A stretch of 8,142 nucleotides of DNA. Origin: Chloroflexota bacterium. GTDB lineage: Bacteria > Chloroflexota > Limnocylindria > Limnocylindrales > CSP1-4. Of this stretch, positions 5,523-8,142 are shown in pieces. Within the stretch, counting starts at the first letter, position 1. Every line of letters starts with the position of its first letter. Both the position numbers and the translations under genes were made by a program. The DNA is taken from contig JAKAMV010000424.1 in NCBI GenBank assembly GCA_021812735.1, positions 1 to 8,142 of the forward strand, in the 5' to 3' direction. The notes under the pieces were generated by a model. It saw only the letters and a list, made by a program, of their open reading frames with translations, did no database searches and had not been told where the DNA came from.

Positions 5523-6397
5523 ATGACGGCCCGAGCACGAGCAGTGTCAGCCCTGTTGGTGATCCTGGGATTGCCGTCAGCGGCGGACCGGCAATCGCGG
5601 CGACACCGGTGAGCGACCCGCCCGCGAAGGTGGACATTACGGCGACGGCGGACGGACAGCACTTCATCCACGACACGGCCGAACGGTTCACGAAGTCCGG
5701 GTATCCCACCGATCCCGCCACTCTCGCCGCCTACCGCTTGGCGGACGACGCCGTTGTCGTCGCGCCGCGCGCGAGCGTCGTGGCCGACGAGCGAGCGTCT
5801 GGTGGCGGTACTCACGTGAGTGTCTCGCTGGCACCAGGAAACCGCAGCGAGCCACAGAACGGCTCAATTTCACCCATGGTGATCGGCTGGCAGAGGAGCG
5901 GCGGAGGCTGCTATGGGTCGCTCTATCGCGGCGCGAGCCACATGGACACCTGCTCGACCCTCTACTGGATGGCTGACGACGGTGACTCCGCCAACAACTA
6001 CTGGCGGGCCGACCTCACCTCCACGATGTTCGCGGCCGGCCAAACGTTGTCTTGGGGCTGGATCGCCGCGGACCAAGATGCGGGCCCGTAGATGTACTTC
6101 GCGGGCGCCAACTCTTGGTCTCCCGCCCAGGATCTCAACCTGTCCTGCCAGACCGTCGGCCTCAGCGTGACGGTGCTCGGCATCGGCGGCGGCTTCAGCA
6201 CCATGGCCTGCGAGTCGTGGGACATCTCGAAGTCCGCCGGCACGGCCCTCGGGTACTTCAAGAACCAGTGGTCGTGGGGGTCCTTCCTGCCAGGGAAGAA
6301 CATCGATCGGCAGGTCGCGCTCGAGATCGCGACGTCGAGCGCGCAGTCGGGCGGCAACGTCACCTTCGGCTCTAGCTGGGACTTCGCGGCCTATTGA
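5523..6397 (+). pseudogene. Exported Cys-containing protein, broken by a frameshift and an amber codon
   Basis: GGGAGG lies eight bases before the ATG at 5523. The first frame encodes a signal peptide start (MTARARAVSALLVILG) but soon leaves the coding frame and stops at 5610-5612. Adding one G to the GGG at 5567-5569 joins it to the long downstream frame and gives a natural signal peptide continuing IAVSGGPAIAA. That frame then runs through a helical segment (about KVDITATADGQHFIHDTAER), a Trp/Gly-rich domain with CYG and DTCST, and meets TAG at 6089-6091. The same frame resumes at once as MYFAGANSWSPAQDL and ends at TGA 6395-6397, with two more cysteines (NLSCQT, TMACESW). Repaired, the product is about 291 residues with four cysteines in the mature part. 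Two independent lesions favour a pseudogene. Sequencing error or re-initiation at the TAGATG junction are alternatives. The family is not recognised; the layout resembles the secreted protein at 1438-2058. Confidence 0.75.
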
Positions 6398-6403
6398 GCA
6401 CCC

Positions 6404-6451
6404 TGGAACAGGGCGAGAGGGTGGGAGAGCGTACCGCCTCGCCCTGTTCCA
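6404..6451 (+). terminator. Strong terminator-like hairpin (14-bp perfect stem)
   Basis: TGGAACAGGGCGAG (6404-6417) and CTCGCCCTGTTCCA (6438-6451) are exact reverse complements around a 20-base loop. It starts six bases after the stop codon of the broken exported-protein gene and ends 27 bases before the lipoprotein start. The downstream side lacks a T run (CCTCTTCG). It most likely ends the upstream transcript; it could also lie in the leader of the lipoprotein mRNA. Confidence 0.65.
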
Positions 6452-6478
6452 CCTCTTCGAAGCGAGGATCATGACGCC

Positions 6479-7027
6479 ATGCACGCGCGAGCGATCGGGC
6501 TTCTGTCCTGCGCCTGGCTGATCGTCGGTTGCGGGTCTGTGCAGCCGACGGCCGTGTCGACGCCCGCCTCGACGCCGATGCCGTCGACGACCCCGGTCCT
6601 TGCGGTCGGGATCCTGTTGGACGAACTGATCGGCGCGCAGACGACGAGGTACCGCATGAGCGACGGCACCACCTGGGAGCGCGCGAATGACGCGTTCCAC
6701 GTGCTCTATCACCAGCCCTCCGGATCGACGCTCTTTCTGGCATCGGTGGACAGCGCGGGTCCCTTCGTCATGCTCATCGGCGGGCAGGACGGCCTGCCGG
6801 CCGAGTGCCGCCATGTGCTGGGATACGGCGGGCGGGATCTCGATGGCGCAATCGATGTGCACCTCGTCAACGCCGAGCACGACGTCGTGCTCGCGAAGGC
6901 GCCGTCGTTCGGCGCGTCCGCCATCCCGTCGGCCGGCGTGTATCCGGAGACCGTGCGCTTCTGTCTCGACGACGACGCGCGCGTGGAGCGCGCGATCTCC
7001 ATCCTGCGGCCGACGCCGACGAAGTGA
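6479..7027 (+). CDS. Predicted lipoprotein of unknown function
   Basis: A 182-residue protein with a short lipoprotein signal peptide: MHARAIG, hydrophobic stretch, lipobox IVGC with the acylated Cys at residue 18. A Ser/Thr/Pro-rich linker follows (about 20-40), as is usual between the lipid anchor and the folded part. The remaining globular region (about 42-178) has two cysteines (in AECRHVLGYGG and RFCLDDDAR) and alternating beta-like stretches such as LFLASVDSAGPFVMLIGG and GAIDVHLVNAEHDVVLAKAP. The ATG at 6479 places the lipobox correctly. The only Shine-Dalgarno-like GAGG is 11 bases away, so initiation may be weak; an ATG at 6471 is out of frame. It follows a strong hairpin and probably has its own promoter. 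No enzyme or binding domain is recognised; a surface-anchored accessory protein is the most one can say. Confidence 0.8.
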   Translation: MHARAIGLLSCAWLIVGCGSVQPTAVSTPASTPMPSTTPVLAVGILLDELIGAQTTRYRMSDGTTWERANDAFHVLYHQPSGSTLFLASVDSAGPFVMLIGGQDGLPAECRHVLGYGGRDLDGAIDVHLVNAEHDVVLAKAPSFGASAIPSAGVYPETVRFCLDDDARVERAISILRPTPTK

Positions 7028-7444
7028 CCGGACGCGCCGCCACCGGCCGCGGACGCAGGAGAAGGGGGCACCAGGGGCCCCGGCACGGCGACCGCCGCCG
7101 CTGGGCAACCGGTGCCGGCGCCTCCTCGACCCCGAGCGCGTGGCGATCCTCTGGAGGATGTGGACACAGGTCATCCTGGCGTTGCAGGAACCCGACACCC
7201 TGGCAAGCGGCTCGACCGCGCTATGGCGGCTCACGCCGACGTCGACCGCTGCGCCGCTGTCAGGGGGAGAACGCCCACGTGCTCCGAACTGGCCCGTCGC
7301 TCTTGGGATCCTGTGCGGTGTGGTGCGGTCCTCGGGGGCGCCTGTAGGCCATTGCGGCGTGCCAGCCGATGCGCGTCTGCCGGACGCACTTCTGGGCGAG
7401 AATGAACTTCAGCCCAAACGGTACGTACTACTGGACGGGCGGTC
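7028..7444 (+). other. No supported gene; weak hairpin after the lipoprotein
   Basis: CCGGCAC (7080-7086) and GTGCCGG (7112-7118) could form a weak stem about 50 bases past the lipoprotein stop. A plus-strand frame with an ATG at 7158, directly abutted by GGAGG, reads MWTQVILALQEPDTLASGST and stays open to 7793, but it lacks recognisable domains and later runs across two other candidate ORFs. I regard it as unproven. Confidence 0.4.
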
Positions 7445-7609
7445 ATGGCTGAGTCCCCCAATTGGCCCATCGCCGGCTTCGGCGACACGCCGGTGGAGCA
7501 TGAGGTGTCGGATCGATGTGGAATCGGGGACTCTCCAACCGATTTCGGTGGTTCGCCATCGGACTCGCTGCGGTGCTTGTACTCGCCCTGCTGTACTTGT
7601 GGGTCATGA
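7445..7609 (+). CDS. Doubtful small ORF (54 aa), overlapping a small membrane ORF
   Basis: ATG 7445 to TGA 7607-7609. The first part (MAESPNWPIAGFGDTPVEHE) reads like the soluble N-terminus of a small protein. The second half is Cys/Ser rich and lies out of frame over the 7516-7635 ORF. No clear ribosome binding site (GGGCGG only). The two frames may be one gene split by a frameshift near 7515, giving a soluble head plus a membrane anchor. Confidence 0.25.
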   Translation: MAESPNWPIAGFGDTPVEHEVSDRCGIGDSPTDFGGSPSDSLRCLYSPCCTCGS

Positions 7610-7635
7610 GCACCCAATTGCGTCCTCTTCTGTAG
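7516..7635 (+). CDS. Probable small single-span membrane protein (39 aa)
   Basis: ATG 7516 to TAG 7633-7635. The peptide has a short basic head (MWNRGLSNRFRW), one strong hydrophobic span (about residues 13-31, FAIGLAAVLVLALLYLWVM) and a short polar tail. A TGA at 7501-7503 blocks any upstream extension, so the start must be this ATG if the gene stands alone. A GAGG lies about ten bases before it, at the edge of a useful distance. It overlaps the 7445-7609 ORF in another frame. The membrane span is convincing in composition; the gene itself is less so. No family recognised. Confidence 0.45.
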   Translation: MWNRGLSNRFRWFAIGLAAVLVLALLYLWVMSTQLRPLL

Positions 7636-8142
7636 TCCAGCCCGGCGGGCATGCCCCATCGTCCGAATTGTCGTCCGCTGGCAACTGCTATCGCGCCAAT
7701 GGGCGCAGCATTCGTGCGAGAACGATCCTGCGTGGCTGTCGAAGGTCAACCCACAGTCTCGAACCCGCTCATTTCCACGGTTGCTCCGGTTGATCCGCCT
7801 CGTTCCCATGAGGAACGGCAGCGCCCACCAGGCCACACCGAAGATCAGGTCCCCTGAGACGACAGAGACGACGTCGGTGACAACGACCAGGCGGGAACGC
7901 GCGAAGACCTCGGGAAGCGGCCGCTGGGCGGCGTGACAACGCATGCAAGGACGTCGGGCGTGGCGGCCCAGAGGAGCGCCGCCACGGCGATGGCCACGGC
8001 AGATCACCGGGCACAGCTCCACCGGGTCGCCCGGGTCGCCCGGCTGGGGCGCATCCGGCTGCTCCGTCTCGCTGCCCCCGGACCCTGCGCTACCATAGGC
8101 GCCCGGGCCGCTCGCGTCGCTCTGTCCGTGCCCCGCAGGGCC
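7636..8142 (-). other. Possible decayed membrane-protein coding region; nothing firm
   Basis: No intact gene is supported. On the minus strand, three codon-biased pieces lie in two frames: an acidic, Gly/Pro-rich piece open at the right edge (ETEQPDAPQPGDPGDPVEL), a hydrophobic piece from a GTG at 7995-7997 (VAIAVAALLWAATPDVLA), and another hydrophobic piece near 7800-7900 (VVVTDVVSVVSGDLIFGVAW). They could be remnants of one membrane protein separated by frameshifts, or chance hydrophobic frames in GC-rich DNA. On the plus strand, TACCAT near 8091-8096 could be a -10 element for a gene beyond the right edge. Confidence 0.2.

Noticed and set aside
6092..6397. 101-residue ORF as an independent gene starting MYFAGANSW
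   Set aside because: It begins directly after the amber codon in the same frame, has no ribosome binding site or signal peptide, and continues the domain of the upstream frame.
5870..7234. 454-residue minus-strand open frame
   Set aside because: Antisense to the broken exported-protein gene and the lipoprotein; Arg/His-rich with no domain, typical of a GC-rich antisense frame.
7231..8022. 263-residue minus-strand frame as a single intact gene
   Set aside because: It runs antisense through the two small plus-strand ORFs and most of it lacks protein-like sequence; only short pieces near the right edge look codon-biased.
8025..8042. Short direct repeat CGGGTCGCC in tandem
   Set aside because: Two short GC-rich units in GC-rich DNA; in the minus-strand frame it simply encodes a repeated Gly-Asp-Pro and keeps the frame.

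Overview
This is a high-GC bacterial window with strongly G/C-biased third codon positions, frequent Shine-Dalgarno sites (AAGGAG, GGAGG) and some GTG starts. No rRNA, tRNA, CRISPR array or transposase is visible. The gene types (a SHOCT-domain membrane protein, secreted Cys/Trp-rich proteins, a secreted beta/gamma-crystallin-like protein, a NarL-type two-component system and a lipoprotein) fit a soil or freshwater Actinomycetota or Chloroflexota genome. That placement is inference from style and is not decisive.

Layout, left to right. Positions 1-529 (minus) hold a small SHOCT membrane protein followed directly by a membrane-anchored protein. The second gene appears to be frameshifted by an 11-bp tandem duplication and runs off the left edge. 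Positions 530-1437 are gene-poor apart from one probable 34-residue membrane peptide gene (1005-1109, minus). Positions 1438-2764 (minus) carry two exported-protein genes. The 1438-2058 gene has a leader with a perfect 12-bp inverted repeat inside a short leader ORF that overlaps its start codon. Positions 2964-5005 (plus) encode a histidine kinase with a PDZ-like extracytoplasmic segment and an overlapping LuxR-type response regulator. Positions 5523-6397 (plus) hold a third exported-protein gene, broken by a frameshift in the signal peptide and by an in-frame amber codon. A strong hairpin follows it, then a lipoprotein gene (6479-7027). From 7028 to the right edge only small or doubtful ORFs are seen.

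How the parts may work together: the two-component system sits among genes for exported proteins. A 14-bp palindrome lies exactly midway between the divergent crystallin-like and kinase genes, and a 13/14 copy lies about 130 bp upstream of the broken exported-protein gene. The working model is an envelope-sensing two-component system whose regulon includes the neighbouring secreted proteins. The regulatory link is inferred from position and the shared palindrome and has not been shown.
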